Shown: positions 36,159 to 46,527 of the stretch, one piece after another | Layout of the letters: each line of letters begins with the position of its first letter | Numbering within the stretch: position 1 is the stretch's first letter | From: Parapedobacter sp. SGR-10 | GTDB lineage: Bacteria > Bacteroidota > Bacteroidia > Sphingobacteriales > Sphingobacteriaceae | Reading direction: 5' to 3' | Assembly (NCBI RefSeq): GCF_011030405.1 | Contig: NZ_JAAJTJ010000001.1 | Coordinates: 124,001-188,000, forward strand | DNA: 64,000 nucleotides | Position numbers and translations under genes: made by a program | The notes under the pieces: model-generated | What the model was told of the DNA's origin: nothing | What the model saw: the letters and a program-made list of their open reading frames with translations, nothing else | Databases searched by the model: none

Positions 36159-37523
36159 TTATTTCTTCCCGATGAACGTATCATCATCGTATTGGCCTTC
36201 ATCCTTGATGAATTCCGAAATAATTTTTGTAAACCAACCTTCTCTTTTGCTTTGCTTTTCTGCAATATCCTTTACCGTCTCCTTACGTGATTTTTTGGAT
36301 GTTTTTTCCTCTTGCAACTTCTCATCCTCTTCATAATCCTGGATACCTTTGATCAATAGGCCTACACTGGTTGCATACATAGGGCTCTGCATTTCCTCAA
36401 AAGTCTGCTTGTTCAACAGGTCCGTTTTTGCCAGGTACTCATTTGGATATCCGATCCGACATTCTATTCCCGTAATATATTCTACCAACTGGCGCAAGTG
36501 CTTCAGTTGTGCACCTCCACCCGTAATAACAATTCCGGCAATCAATTTGTCTTCATACCCCGAAGATTTGATTTCGTAATAGACGTGCTCAATGATTTCT
36601 TCCATACGAGCCTGTATGATAAAGGCCAGGTTCTTGACAGAAACTTCCTTGGCATCTCTACCCCGGATGCCCGGCACACAGATGACCTCATTGTCCTTAT
36701 TTTCATCGGCCAATGCGGAACCATAACGGACTTTCAACTGCTCGGCCTGATTACGCAATACAGCACAGCCTTGGCGGATATCCTCTGTCACGATATTTCC
36801 ACCCAACGGAATGACAGCCGTATGACGAATGATACCTTCGTGGAAGATGGCTACGTCTGTGGTACCTCCACCTATATCGACCAATACTACACCGGCCGTT
36901 TTTTCCTCTTCATCCAATACAGCTTCAGATGAAGCCAACGGCTCCAACACCAATGAGGATACTTCCAGATCCGAATTGTCCACACACCTTTTGATGTTGC
37001 GAATATCGGTCACACGCCCCGAAATAATATGAAAATTGGCTTCGATACGACGTCCAGCCATACCCACAGGCTCTTTGATACCAGGCTCGTTGTCTATCGT
37101 AAACTCTTGTGGCAACACATGAATAATTTCCTCGCCAGGAGGCAAAACCAATTTGTACATATCCGAAATCAATTTTTCGATATCGCCGTGTATGATCTCA
37201 TCGTCATCCCCTTTGGTCAACATACCCCTGTGCTGAATGCTCTTGATATGCTGTCCGGCAATACCCACATTGACGACTTTGATGTCCACATTAGACTGTC
37301 CTTCTGCTCCGGACACAGCCTCACGGATACTGGAAACGGTCTTCTGTATATTGGCGACCATACCTCTGTGCACACCGACCGACTCAGCCTTGCCCACGCC
37401 AAGCAATTCGATTTTGTTCGTCCCACTACGGCGTCCCACAGTGACACAAATCTTCGTCGTTCCGATATCCAACCCAACTATGATTGGATTCTCTTTCTCA
37501 TTTTCTGTCATTCTTGGTTTCAT
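36159..37523 (-). CDS. ftsA: Cell division protein FtsA
   Basis: The product has 454 residues; ATG 37511 (MTENEK) is an alternative start. It has the actin-fold ATPase signature GLDIGTTKICVTVGRR and DIGGGTTDVAIFHEG. The C-terminus holds an amphipathic helix (EGWFTKIISEFIKD) like the membrane-targeting helix of FtsA, but followed by another about 14 residues. FtsA anchors FtsZ filaments to the membrane. The gene starts 23 bp downstream of ftsQ. Confidence 0.96.
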   Translation of the reverse strand: MKPRMTENEKENPIIVGLDIGTTKICVTVGRRSGTNKIELLGVGKAESVGVHRGMVANIQKTVSSIREAVSGAEGQSNVDIKVVNVGIAGQHIKSIQHRGMLTKGDDDEIIHGDIEKLISDMYKLVLPPGEEIIHVLPQEFTIDNEPGIKEPVGMAGRRIEANFHIISGRVTDIRNIKRCVDNSDLEVSSLVLEPLASSEAVLDEEEKTAGVVLVDIGGGTTDVAIFHEGIIRHTAVIPLGGNIVTEDIRQGCAVLRNQAEQLKVRYGSALADENKDNEVICVPGIRGRDAKEVSVKNLAFIIQARMEEIIEHVYYEIKSSGYEDKLIAGIVITGGGAQLKHLRQLVEYITGIECRIGYPNEYLAKTDLLNKQTFEEMQSPMYATSVGLLIKGIQDYEEDEKLQEEKTSKKSRKETVKDIAEKQSKREGWFTKIISEFIKDEGQYDDDTFIGKK

Positions 37524-37546
37524 ATGCTGTATTTTTTGCTGTATTT

Positions 37547-38365
37547 CTAATTATTTGCGTTGATTTTCATTTGTAAACTGTCCATAAACCATCCTGCTCT
37601 ACGTTCGCATACGATCTGTCCATCATATTTGACATTGACCCTCTCATAAGCCTCTGTACCTACTTTAGGCAAGATATTCTTGTAATAGACCTCCAACCGA
37701 CCCAACTTGTAACCCAGGGAGTCTGCATTGCCTATCAACAGCACTTCCTTTCCTACTCTGGGGATCAGTTCGATATCCCGATGATCATTGACGTAGAGCT
37801 GTACAATCTGGTTTTCCCACAGGTCATTGCCTTTGACAAAGTGTACGATTTTCACCAGGTCTTTGACCAAAGTCGATTCGATGGGTTCCAATGGTTTGCC
37901 ATAGCCCTCCTTGATATTTCCATTGGCTACCAACACGTGTGGCACATACTTGAGTGTGACAGGGATCTTCTTGTTCTGAGTATCAACATAATACTCCTTT
38001 CCGTTCCGATTGATAACCCGTAGAACGACTTCACGCTGCCGGACCGTCACCTGCATGAGCCCATCCATATCTGTATGTACTGAAGCACTGGCCACATAAG
38101 GCAATTGCTTCAATGTTTTTTCGATCTTTTCTACCGGAATCCCTTTCAGCTCTTTTCCGATGACAGCACCATAACTGTCATTGATCAGTCGCATAATCTC
38201 TTGTTGATCGATAAATGTTTCTTTCCCTTCCACAATGACCTTGAGCGATGTACACAGCTGTGCATCGCTCTTTCTGGAAACAAGTCCCATGAGCATCACA
38301 AGACCGGCTAAGGAACAAATCCCAACCAACGTGTACCATACGATATGCCATCTTATGCGCTTCAT
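37547..38365 (-). CDS. ftsQ: Cell division protein FtsQ
   Basis: The product has 272 residues. A short cytosolic start precedes one membrane helix (WYTLVGICSLAGLVMLMGLV). A periplasmic POTRA-like and FtsQ domain follows, with IPVEKIEKTLKQLPYVASAS and LMQVTVRQREVVLRV. FtsQ links early and late divisome proteins. Sequence conservation is weak, so position between murC (3 bp) and ftsA supports the call. Confidence 0.88.
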   Translation of the reverse strand: MKRIRWHIVWYTLVGICSLAGLVMLMGLVSRKSDAQLCTSLKVIVEGKETFIDQQEIMRLINDSYGAVIGKELKGIPVEKIEKTLKQLPYVASASVHTDMDGLMQVTVRQREVVLRVINRNGKEYYVDTQNKKIPVTLKYVPHVLVANGNIKEGYGKPLEPIESTLVKDLVKIVHFVKGNDLWENQIVQLYVNDHRDIELIPRVGKEVLLIGNADSLGYKLGRLEVYYKNILPKVGTEAYERVNVKYDGQIVCERRAGWFMDSLQMKINANN

Positions 38366-38368
38366 GTT

Positions 38369-39727
38369 CTATATATTCTCCAAAATCTTTTTGATTGGCT
38401 TTACCAATCGGTCTATGTCGCCCGCACCCATGGTGACTATAAGCTCAGGCTTTTCGTTTTCTATCCTATCCAATATTTCCTGCAGTGTCATTAAATATTT
38501 AGTATCCAAATTGATTTTTTCCAAAAGCCACTTTGAATTTACACCGGCTATTGGCAGTTCGCGTGCCGGATAAATTTCCATCAACCACAGCTCATCCGCC
38601 ATCCCCAGCACCTCAGCAAAGTCATCCACAAAATCACGGGTACGACTATACAAATGAGGTTGGAAGATAGCAGTAAGTTTTTTCTCCGGATAGAGCCTAC
38701 GCATCGAACTCAAGAATGCGCGCAATTCCTCCGGATGATGTGCATAGTCATCTATATACACATGCCGATCACCCTTGACAATATACTCAAATCTTCTCTT
38801 GGCTCCCCTAAAGTTGGCCAACGCACGTACAATTTTCTCTTGGTCTATCCCCAACAGCAAAGCAACCGTGATGGCTGCTACCGCATTCTCGACGTTGTGC
38901 AGGCCGGGAATACCCAACTTGATATCCTTTATACAGGTTTCGCCCTGGACATAGTCAAAGTAGAAATCCCCATCGATCACCTGGATATTCATGGCATAAG
39001 CATCTGCTCCGGACGAATCCCGGCTATAGCTGATATCTCCGACAAAGGGCAGACCTATCTTGACAATGCTTGTCCCGCCTTCAACCACTCTATCCAGATA
39101 CAGCTCAAAAGATTCGATCAGATGCGACTGGTCTCCATAGATGTCCAAATGGTCGGCATCTGCCGAAGTCACCACAGCAATATTAGGATGCAAGGTCAAG
39201 AACGAGCGGTCGTACTCGTCAGCTTCAACAACCAGCACATTATTCTGCCCGAAAAGCACATTCGTATTATAATTGGAACTTATTCCGCCCAAAAAAGCGG
39301 AACAGTCATAACCCGAATCTTTAAGAACATGGGCGATCATGGTCGAGGTAGTGGTCTTGCCGTGCGTCCCTGCCACACCTATAGTAAAGCGATTGGCACT
39401 CAGAAAACCTAAAACTTCTGAACGCTTATATACCGTAAAGCCACGATCGACAAAAAGGTTCTTAATCTTCAGATCCTTGGGAATGGCGGGTGTGAAAATG
39501 ATCAAGCTCTCTACCGATGGCTGAGCAAACTCTGCAGGGATCAAGTCCACATTATCCTCGTATATCACCGCAATCCCTTCATCGACCAACGCGGTCGTCA
39601 GCTCAGTCTCCGTCCTGTCGTATCCGTACACAGTACATCCTGATGCATGGAAATAACGAGCAAGAGCACTCATGCCGATACCTCCGATACCGATTAAATA
39701 TACCCGCTTTATTTGATCAACATTCAT
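38369..39727 (-). CDS. murC: UDP-N-acetylmuramate--L-alanine ligase
   Basis: The product has 452 residues. The N-terminal nucleotide-binding motif VYLIGIGGIGMSALARYF, the ATP-binding loop GTHGKTTTSTMIAHVLK and the central EADEYDRSFL are all diagnostic. MurC adds L-Ala to UDP-MurNAc. A low-complexity spacer with 7-bp repeats separates it from murG. Confidence 0.97.
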   Translation of the reverse strand: MNVDQIKRVYLIGIGGIGMSALARYFHASGCTVYGYDRTETELTTALVDEGIAVIYEDNVDLIPAEFAQPSVESLIIFTPAIPKDLKIKNLFVDRGFTVYKRSEVLGFLSANRFTIGVAGTHGKTTTSTMIAHVLKDSGYDCSAFLGGISSNYNTNVLFGQNNVLVVEADEYDRSFLTLHPNIAVVTSADADHLDIYGDQSHLIESFELYLDRVVEGGTSIVKIGLPFVGDISYSRDSSGADAYAMNIQVIDGDFYFDYVQGETCIKDIKLGIPGLHNVENAVAAITVALLLGIDQEKIVRALANFRGAKRRFEYIVKGDRHVYIDDYAHHPEELRAFLSSMRRLYPEKKLTAIFQPHLYSRTRDFVDDFAEVLGMADELWLMEIYPARELPIAGVNSKWLLEKINLDTKYLMTLQEILDRIENEKPELIVTMGAGDIDRLVKPIKKILENI

Positions 39728-39846
39728 CTCTTTATTTTATTTAGTGGTAAGTGATCAGTTGTCAGTGATCAGTCCCAACTCTAACTTTCAAAACCTAAAA
39801 CTCATTTCCATCTCCAAATTTTCAAATCCTCACATTTTCAAATCCC
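39728..39846. repeat. Low-complexity spacer murC-murG
   Basis: 39751-39773 carries the 7-bp AGTNNTC repeat. It is followed by degenerate TCACATTTTCAAATCC units to 39846, the second repeat family of this cluster. On the coding strand both are rich in TGA stops. Confidence 0.7.
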
Positions 39847-40953
39847 TCAAACAATCAACCCCAACACCTCTTTTGCAATGACTTCATCCGCATCCGGCAA
39901 AGCCATTTTTTTTATTTCTGCACCGAGTATAGCACAACGCTCCTCATCGGCCAAAAGCTCTGTAACAACATCAAATAGGCTATCCCGGGCAATAGAATCC
40001 CTCACCAATACGGCTGCACCATTATCGACCAATGCCTGTGCATTTTTTGTCTGATGGTCTTCGGCCACATTGGGCGATGGCACAAGTATAGCTGGCTTGC
40101 CTATCACACAGAGTTCTGAAATAGTCCCTGCCCCTGCCCTGGCAATAATGACATCCGCCGCAGCATATGCATAATCCATACGTTGCAAGAAGGGCATCAG
40201 CTTTACATTGTCCGGAATCGTCCGCTCAAGCGCCAAGATCTCTTTCATCTGCTCGTAATAATAACCTCCGCATTGCCAAATCACCTGCAGATCAGAACGC
40301 GAAGCAATTTTGTCTATGGACTCTAGCATAAACCCATTCAACGTCTTGGCCCCTAAGCTACCTCCTGTGACTACAATCGTCTTTCTACCTTCTTCCAATC
40401 CAAAAGCCGCAAGTGCTTCCCTCCGCTTACCTTCTATATCTACCGAAGATCGACGGATAGGATTCCCGGTCAGCAAAATTTTGTCCAAAGGAAAAAATTG
40501 CTCCATTTTAGGGTATGCTACACAGATTTTACGCGCCCTTCGCCCCAGTGTTTTGTTCGTTTTGCCCGCATATGAATTCTGCTCCTGTATCAATGTAGGA
40601 ATCCCCATCATATTCGCCATCATCAGCAGTGGGCCCGAAGCATAACCTCCTACACCTACGGCTACCTCTGCTCCGAAATCCTTGATAATCTTTCGGGCCC
40701 TCCACAAGCTTTTGAGCATCTTGAACGGAAGAACAATATTCTTGAGCAGAGACTGCCTGTTGATCCCCTGTATATCCAGACCAACAATCTCATAACCAGC
40801 CGCCGGTACTTTTTCCATTTCCATCCGGCCCAGAGCACCAACAAACAGGATTTCAACATCAGGTTCTATACGACGCAAAGCATTCGCAATAGCTATCGCC
40901 GGGAAGATATGACCTCCTGTACCACCACCGCTTATGATTATTTTACGTCCCAT
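39847..40953 (-). CDS. murG: UDP-GlcNAc:undecaprenyl-P-P-MurNAc-pentapeptide transferase
   Basis: The product has 368 residues. It has the GT28 opening IISGGGTGGHIFPAIAIANA, FVGALGRMEMEKVPAAGYEI, and the donor-binding GGSLGAKTLN and RAGAGTISELCVIGKPAILV. MurG makes lipid II at the inner membrane. It follows ftsW across a 100-bp spacer. Confidence 0.97.
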   Translation of the reverse strand: MGRKIIISGGGTGGHIFPAIAIANALRRIEPDVEILFVGALGRMEMEKVPAAGYEIVGLDIQGINRQSLLKNIVLPFKMLKSLWRARKIIKDFGAEVAVGVGGYASGPLLMMANMMGIPTLIQEQNSYAGKTNKTLGRRARKICVAYPKMEQFFPLDKILLTGNPIRRSSVDIEGKRREALAAFGLEEGRKTIVVTGGSLGAKTLNGFMLESIDKIASRSDLQVIWQCGGYYYEQMKEILALERTIPDNVKLMPFLQRMDYAYAAADVIIARAGAGTISELCVIGKPAILVPSPNVAEDHQTKNAQALVDNGAAVLVRDSIARDSLFDVVTELLADEERCAILGAEIKKMALPDADEVIAKEVLGLIV

Positions 40954-41053
40954 ATATTTTAGTTATCAGTGATCAGTCGTCAGTGATCAGTATACTCAAA
41001 CTTTAAACCTTACACTCATTTTCAAATTCTCAAATTATCTCATTTCCACATCA
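40954..41053. repeat. Low-complexity spacer murG-ftsW
   Basis: 40961-40991 reads AGTTATC AGTGATC AGTCGTC AGTGATC AGT, an exact 7-bp period. A CATTTTCAAATTC stretch follows. Confidence 0.75.
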
Positions 41054-42250
41054 TCACGCCACCGTTCCGATCACTACTTTTTTGACCTTTGGCTCCTCCT
41101 CCAATTGCTGCTTACCTTTCAATTCTTCGATACTGCGGCTCACGGACAGGATAATGCCCAAAGCCACACTGGTAAAGAGGATAGATGTCCCTCCCATACT
41201 GACCAAAGGTAGCGGCACACCTGTCACGGGTCCCAAACCTACAGCTACAGCCATATTGGCCAGTGCCTGAATGGTCAGACTAAACCCTAATCCGGCCGCC
41301 AAAAATGCCCCGAATGCCCGGGGGCTCATCGTCACAATACGGATACAGCGGTACATCAGTGCCAGATAAAGGAACAGCAACACGACTCCTCCAACCGTAC
41401 CGTATTCCTCAATGATAATCGCAAAGATGAAATCTGAATACGGATGTGGCAATACATTGCGCTGCACACTGTTGCCCGGACCTTTACCAAACAAGCCACC
41501 CGTTGCAATCGCAATCTTGGCATTGTTGGCCTGATAATTTTTATCTTCCTGAAAAGGCACATTCGATGTCGTGACTTCCTCGGTCTTAAAAAATCCTTCT
41601 ATACGGCTGATATATGTCGCTCTCCGAGGGCCCAATAGCATGACCATCATCAACAATACCAAACCTCCTGCGGATACAATGGCGATCTGCTTGATACTGA
41701 CACGGCCGATGATCAACAACAAAATACTGACGCCAAACAACATCAGTGCCGTAGACAAATTGGCCCATGCAATAAGAACAAATACCAGACAAACCGCCCC
41801 CATAATCGGTATAAACGATTTTTTGACGTCCTTGATTTCTTCCTGCTTGCGGGACAGCATCCGTGCCAAAAACGTAATCAACGCCAATTTGGCCAAATCC
41901 GAGGTTTGAAAAGTCTGGTTGATGACCGGGATCGTAACCCACCTCGAGGCTTCATTGACTGAACTACCGAACAGCAATGTGTACAAAAGCAATGGAATCG
42001 TAATAATCATCAGCAGCTTGGAGATACCCGCATACCATTTATAGTCCAGCTTATGCGACAAGTACATCAACACCAATCCCGCCACGATAATGGAAAAGTG
42101 CTTGACCAAATAAAGTTCCGTACCCTTGCCCTCTTTGTAAGCCAAGGTACCCACCGAGCTATATACTGCCAACAAAGACCATCCCGACAAAATAATCACG
42201 ATGATCCATATCCACTTATCGCCCTTTAATTTTGAAAATACCTGTTCCAT
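41054..42250 (-). CDS. ftsW: Lipid II polymerase FtsW (SEDS family)
   Basis: The product has 398 residues with about ten membrane helices. The SEDS hallmarks are WVTIPVINQTFQTSDLAKLA, GPGNSVQRNVLPHPYSDFIF and LPLVSMGGTSILFTSVALG. FtsW is the septal glycan polymerase that acts with FtsI, encoded in the same cluster. Its C-terminal tail is Lys/Glu-rich and cytosolic. Confidence 0.95.
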   Translation of the reverse strand: MEQVFSKLKGDKWIWIIVIILSGWSLLAVYSSVGTLAYKEGKGTELYLVKHFSIIVAGLVLMYLSHKLDYKWYAGISKLLMIITIPLLLYTLLFGSSVNEASRWVTIPVINQTFQTSDLAKLALITFLARMLSRKQEEIKDVKKSFIPIMGAVCLVFVLIAWANLSTALMLFGVSILLLIIGRVSIKQIAIVSAGGLVLLMMVMLLGPRRATYISRIEGFFKTEEVTTSNVPFQEDKNYQANNAKIAIATGGLFGKGPGNSVQRNVLPHPYSDFIFAIIIEEYGTVGGVVLLFLYLALMYRCIRIVTMSPRAFGAFLAAGLGFSLTIQALANMAVAVGLGPVTGVPLPLVSMGGTSILFTSVALGIILSVSRSIEELKGKQQLEEEPKVKKVVIGTVA

Positions 42251-42327
42251 TTTATTTTAGTTATCAGTGATCAGTTGTCAGTGATCAGCTCTCCACTGAC
42301 GACTGATAACTGACGACTGTCCACTTA
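42251..42327. repeat. Low-complexity spacer ftsW-murD
   Basis: 42259-42288 holds four 7-bp AGTNNTC units. It is followed in inverted orientation by ACTGACG ACTGATA ACTGACG ACTG, so the spacer can fold on itself. Confidence 0.75.
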
Positions 42328-43701
42328 CTATAAGGCCATCACCGCCTCTTTAAACTTATCTCCCCTTTCTTCGTAATTCTTGAACCAATCAAAGCTGGCA
42401 CATGCCGGTGAAAGCAGTACCGTATCCCCTTTCTTTGCCAAATGCGAAGCTATACGCACAGCATCTTCCATCGATGCACTGTTCACAATGACCTCTACTT
42501 CTTCTTCCAGTGCATCGTGTATACGCGATGTGTCCTTGCCTATGCAGATGATCGCTTTGACCTTCTGCCGTACCAGATCACGCAACATCTCGTAATCATT
42601 GCCCTTATCCACACCACCTAGCAGCAGGATAATATCCGGCGAAAAACTTTCCAAAGCATACCATACAGAATTGACATTCGTGGCTTTTGAATCATTGATA
42701 TAATTCACCCCTCCGATATAGGCCACGTGTTCCAGCCGATGGGCTATATTCACGTACGATCCCATACTCTCCTTCATCGTTTCGTTGCGCAATTCCTGAG
42801 CCTTTGCCACCAAGCCTGAGGCCATATTGTTGTAGGTATTGTGCTTTCCTTGTAATGATAACTCTTCAATGTTCATAGCAAATGCTTCTCTATTAGGTAT
42901 ATGAATGATAATATTATGGTCCTTGTCCAATGATGCTCCCTGTGCCAAAATTTTCTTTTGCGACATCGGCAACTGTGTCGCTTTGCTGTCAAAACGGGGC
43001 AATGCCTTCATTGTCTCCTCGTCGTCTGCACAATAGATAAAATAATCACTGCTCCTCTGATTCTGGATGATACGGAACTTCGAATTCACATACTTTTCCA
43101 TATCGTAATCGTACCTGTCCAGATGATCCGGTGTGATGTTCAGCAGCACAGCCACATCCGCCCGAAAATGGTACATATCGTCCAACATGAAACTCGACAT
43201 CTCCAATATGTACACATCAAACTGCTCACGAGCCACCTGCAAGGCAAAGCTCTTTCCGATATTGCCTGCCAAACCCACATTCACACCTGCCTTTTGAAAC
43301 ATATAGTATGTAAGCATCGTGGTGGTCGATTTGCCGTTGGAACCCGTAATACAGATCAGTTTCGCATCTGTATATTGCGCCGCAAACTCTATTTCCGAAA
43401 TCACCGGAGTTCCTTTTTCACGGAGTTTTTTGATCAATGGAGCCTTTTCGGGAATACCGGGGCTCTTTACAACCAAATCAGCATTCAATATCTGTTCTTC
43501 GGTATGTTTGCCCATTTCAAAAAGAATCCCTTCCTGCTCCAACTGTACCCTGTAAGCCTCCGCAATCATCCCCATATCGGACACAAATACATCGAAGCTC
43601 TTATCCTTTCCCAGGATGGCTGCACCCACACCACTCTCTCCTGCGCCTAGAATAACCAGACGTCCTGATTGCGGATAGTATGTATTTGCTATGTTTCCCA
43701 T
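42328..43701 (-). CDS. murD: UDP-N-acetylmuramoylalanine--D-glutamate ligase
   Basis: The product has 457 residues. The N-terminal GAGESGVGAAILG, the ATP loop ITGSNGKSTTTMLTYYM and the central LNITPDHLDRY identify the Mur ligase. The C-terminal LLLGGVDKGNDYEM and the SPACASFDWFKNYEERG motif are specific to MurD. It adds D-Glu to UDP-MurNAc-L-Ala. Confidence 0.97.
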   Translation of the reverse strand: MGNIANTYYPQSGRLVILGAGESGVGAAILGKDKSFDVFVSDMGMIAEAYRVQLEQEGILFEMGKHTEEQILNADLVVKSPGIPEKAPLIKKLREKGTPVISEIEFAAQYTDAKLICITGSNGKSTTTMLTYYMFQKAGVNVGLAGNIGKSFALQVAREQFDVYILEMSSFMLDDMYHFRADVAVLLNITPDHLDRYDYDMEKYVNSKFRIIQNQRSSDYFIYCADDEETMKALPRFDSKATQLPMSQKKILAQGASLDKDHNIIIHIPNREAFAMNIEELSLQGKHNTYNNMASGLVAKAQELRNETMKESMGSYVNIAHRLEHVAYIGGVNYINDSKATNVNSVWYALESFSPDIILLLGGVDKGNDYEMLRDLVRQKVKAIICIGKDTSRIHDALEEEVEVIVNSASMEDAVRIASHLAKKGDTVLLSPACASFDWFKNYEERGDKFKEAVMAL

Positions 43702-43817
43702 TTTTTATTTAGTACTTTAGTATTTAGATGTTAGTATTTAGACCAACATTTTTCAAATTACTTCATTTCCAAATTTTCAAATTCTCCGATCTCGCACCTC
43801 ACAACCCAAACCTCGCT
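43702..43817. repeat. Low-complexity spacer murD-mraY
   Basis: Degenerate TTAGTATTTAG units (43709-43745) lie next to murD, then TTTTCAAATT-type units. On the coding strand TAA stops recur in several frames. It is a third variant of the cluster's spacer repeats. Confidence 0.6.
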
Positions 43818-45062
43818 CTACCTCACCTTCAACGTCACAATGGTCAATATAGCCAGAATGACTCCCACGATCACAAACCGTGTGACAATCTTGGCCTCAT
43901 GATAGCCTTTCTTCTGATAATGATGGTGCAAGGGTGACATCAAAAAGATACGCCGGCCCTCGCCGTATTTCCTTTTGGTGTACTTAAAATAGGACACCTG
44001 CATGACGACCGATAGGTTTTCGATCAAGAAAATACCGCACAATACCGGGATCAAAAGCTCTTTGCGTATCAATATGGCAAATGCCGCTATAATACCCCCG
44101 ATGGCCAAAGAACCCGTATCACCCATAAACACCTGTGCCGGATAGGCATTGTACCACAGAAATCCCGTACAAGCTCCTACAAATGCTCCTGCGAATATCA
44201 CGAGCTCACCCGAATTGGGGATATACATGATATTCAAGTAGTCCGAAAAGATGATATTGCCCGACACATACGCCAATATCGCCAAAGTAATCCCGATGAT
44301 AGCCGACGTCCCCGTGGCCAATCCATCAATACCATCTGTGATATTTGCACCATTGGACACAGCCGTCACAATAAATACAACCACCACCAAAAACAAGATG
44401 AATGTCGCCGTACTGCTCGTTAGTCCAAAAACATCCAACACCTTGGCATAATCAAACTCATTGTTCTTATAAAAAGGTATGTTCGTTTTTGTCGATTTGA
44501 GATTCTCTGCATAGGTTCGCTCTCCCGTCTGCGGATTAATGACAATCTCCACAGGCTTTGAAGAAGTAGGGTTCGTCACTTGTTCCCGTACCACAATATC
44601 CGGATGAAAGTACATGGTAAAGGCTATCAGCGTACCCAGACCGACCTGTCCAATCACCTTAAACCGTCCGGCCAATCCCTCCTTATTCTTACGAAACACC
44701 TTGATATAGTCATCCAAAAAACCAATAGCTCCCATCCATACCGTCGTCACGATCATGACCAGAACATAGATATTGTCCAATTTGGCAAACAACAGTGTAG
44801 GGATAAGGATACCGGCAATGATGATCAAACCACCCATCGTAGGCGTACCTTGTTTTTTCTTTTCACCTTCCAAGCCCAGATCCCTTACCGTTTCGCCCAC
44901 CTGCTTACGTTGCAGCAGATTGATCAATTGACGGCCGTACACCGTCGTGATAATCAACGAAACAATAACGGCCATAGCTGTCCTAAAGGAGATATACTGG
45001 AACAATCCAGCTCCTGGGATATGAAAATGCTCTTGTAGCCATGTAAATAAGTGATACAACAT
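43818..45062 (-). CDS. mraY: Phospho-N-acetylmuramoyl-pentapeptide-transferase
   Basis: The product has 414 residues with about ten membrane helices. The catalytic motifs are [35 protein letters not shown] (Asp-Asp pair) and [12 protein letters not shown], and the C-terminal [13 protein letters not shown]. An insert at about 175-205 ([17 protein letters not shown]) is longer than in E. coli MraY and typical of this phylum. MraY makes lipid I. It lies 5 bp after murE. Confidence 0.97.
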   Translation of the reverse strand: MLYHLFTWLQEHFHIPGAGLFQYISFRTAMAVIVSLIITTVYGRQLINLLQRKQVGETVRDLGLEGEKKKQGTPTMGGLIIIAGILIPTLLFAKLDNIYVLVMIVTTVWMGAIGFLDDYIKVFRKNKEGLAGRFKVIGQVGLGTLIAFTMYFHPDIVVREQVTNPTSSKPVEIVINPQTGERTYAENLKSTKTNIPFYKNNEFDYAKVLDVFGLTSSTATFILFLVVVVFIVTAVSNGANITDGIDGLATGTSAIIGITLAILAYVSGNIIFSDYLNIMYIPNSGELVIFAGAFVGACTGFLWYNAYPAQVFMGDTGSLAIGGIIAAFAILIRKELLIPVLCGIFLIENLSVVMQVSYFKYTKRKYGEGRRIFLMSPLHHHYQKKGYHEAKIVTRFVIVGVILAILTIVTLKVR

Positions 45063-45067
45063 ACCGT

Positions 45068-46522
45068 CTATTGTTCGTTAAATGAATTTTCTAATTCTTC
45101 TTTGTCATCAAAATGATATTTCACACCATTGATTTCCTGATATTTTTCATGCCCTTTGCCGGCTATCAGGACAATATCTCCACTCGCTGCCAAGTGACAT
45201 GCCGCACGGATGGCCTCCCGACGATCCGAAATACTAAAGACATGCTTTTTTTGCTCAGGTGCTATACCCGCCTCCATATCCCGGATAATCTGTGCAGGAT
45301 CTTCCGTACGTGGGTTATCGGAGGTAATGATCAGCTTATCGCTATATTTCAAAGCCGTCTTGGCCATTTCCGGGCGCTTGGCCTTATCCCGGTCTCCACC
45401 ACAGCCCAATACCGTAATGATCTGTTGTCCGGGAATACACAGGTCCTTGATGGTTTCCAGCACATTTCCCACTGCATCCGGTGTATGGGCATAATCAACG
45501 ATTCCCGTGATACCCGTCTTCGACCGTACAGCCTCAAAGCGTCCTTCTGCACCGGAAATCTCACTCATGGCCGTCAACACCTTCATCGTTTCCTGCTCAA
45601 GCAATATAGCTGCACCGTACACGGCCAATAGGTTGGAAGCATTGAAACTGCCCACCAATTTGACCCATACTTCCTGTCCGTCTACCTGCAACAGCATGCC
45701 GTCAAAATGGCTTTCTATTACCTTGCCTTTAAAATCGGCGATATGCTGCAACCCATATGTCTTTTTGTGAGCAAAGGTATTTTGCAGCATGACCTGCCCA
45801 TTCTTGTCATCCTGATTGGTCAAAGCAAAAGCAAACCTGTCCAAATCGTCAAAAAACTTCTTCTTCGCTTTAATATAATTGTCAAATGTCTGATGAAAAT
45901 CAAGATGGTCGTGCGAGATATTGGTGAATATGCCACCTGCAAAACGCAGTCCGGCAATACGTTGCTGTACGATAGCGTGTGAGCTCACTTCCATAAAACA
46001 ATAATCACATCCACCATCCACCATCCTTCTCAACAACGCATTCAACGCCAATGGATCCGGTGTCGTATATGTAGCTGGCACAACTTCCGTTCCTATCCTA
46101 TTTTCTACCGTCGAAAGCAATCCTACACCATATCCCAATTTTTGAAATAGATTGAAGAGCAGCGTAGCTACGGTGGTTTTTCCGTTTGTACCCGTTACAC
46201 CTATCAATTTCAACTCCTTGGACGGATTATCGTAAAAATTGGCCGACAATATCCCCAATACATAGGAAGTATCCGCTACTACGATATAGCTTACCTCTTG
46301 TTCAAGTTTTTCGGGCAATTCTTCAACGACCACTACGGTACTACCCAAAGAAATAGCTTTTTCAACATACAAATGGCCATCCGTATGTACCCCCCGGACA
46401 GCTACAAACAAACTATTGGCTTTTGCTTGCCGGGAATCAAAGCACAGCGAGCCAACCTCTATATCCAGAGGACCCTCGGCCTGTATCACCGGAACAGCAT
46501 GTAATAGTTCTTTTAGTATCAT
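45068..46522 (-). CDS. murE: UDP-MurNAc-L-Ala-D-Glu--2,6-diaminopimelate ligase
   Basis: The product has 484 residues. The ATP loop is [20 protein letters not shown], the middle domain shows [19 protein letters not shown], and the substrate motif is [12 protein letters not shown] is the meso-diaminopimelate-specific signature, so the peptidoglycan is probably of the mDAP type. It ends 5 bp before mraY and follows ftsI by 5 bp. Confidence 0.97.
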   Translation of the reverse strand: MILKELLHAVPVIQAEGPLDIEVGSLCFDSRQAKANSLFVAVRGVHTDGHLYVEKAISLGSTVVVVEELPEKLEQEVSYIVVADTSYVLGILSANFYDNPSKELKLIGVTGTNGKTTVATLLFNLFQKLGYGVGLLSTVENRIGTEVVPATYTTPDPLALNALLRRMVDGGCDYCFMEVSSHAIVQQRIAGLRFAGGIFTNISHDHLDFHQTFDNYIKAKKKFFDDLDRFAFALTNQDDKNGQVMLQNTFAHKKTYGLQHIADFKGKVIESHFDGMLLQVDGQEVWVKLVGSFNASNLLAVYGAAILLEQETMKVLTAMSEISGAEGRFEAVRSKTGITGIVDYAHTPDAVGNVLETIKDLCIPGQQIITVLGCGGDRDKAKRPEMAKTALKYSDKLIITSDNPRTEDPAQIIRDMEAGIAPEQKKHVFSISDRREAIRAACHLAASGDIVLIAGKGHEKYQEINGVKYHFDDKEELENSFNEQ

Positions 46523-46527
46523 TTTTT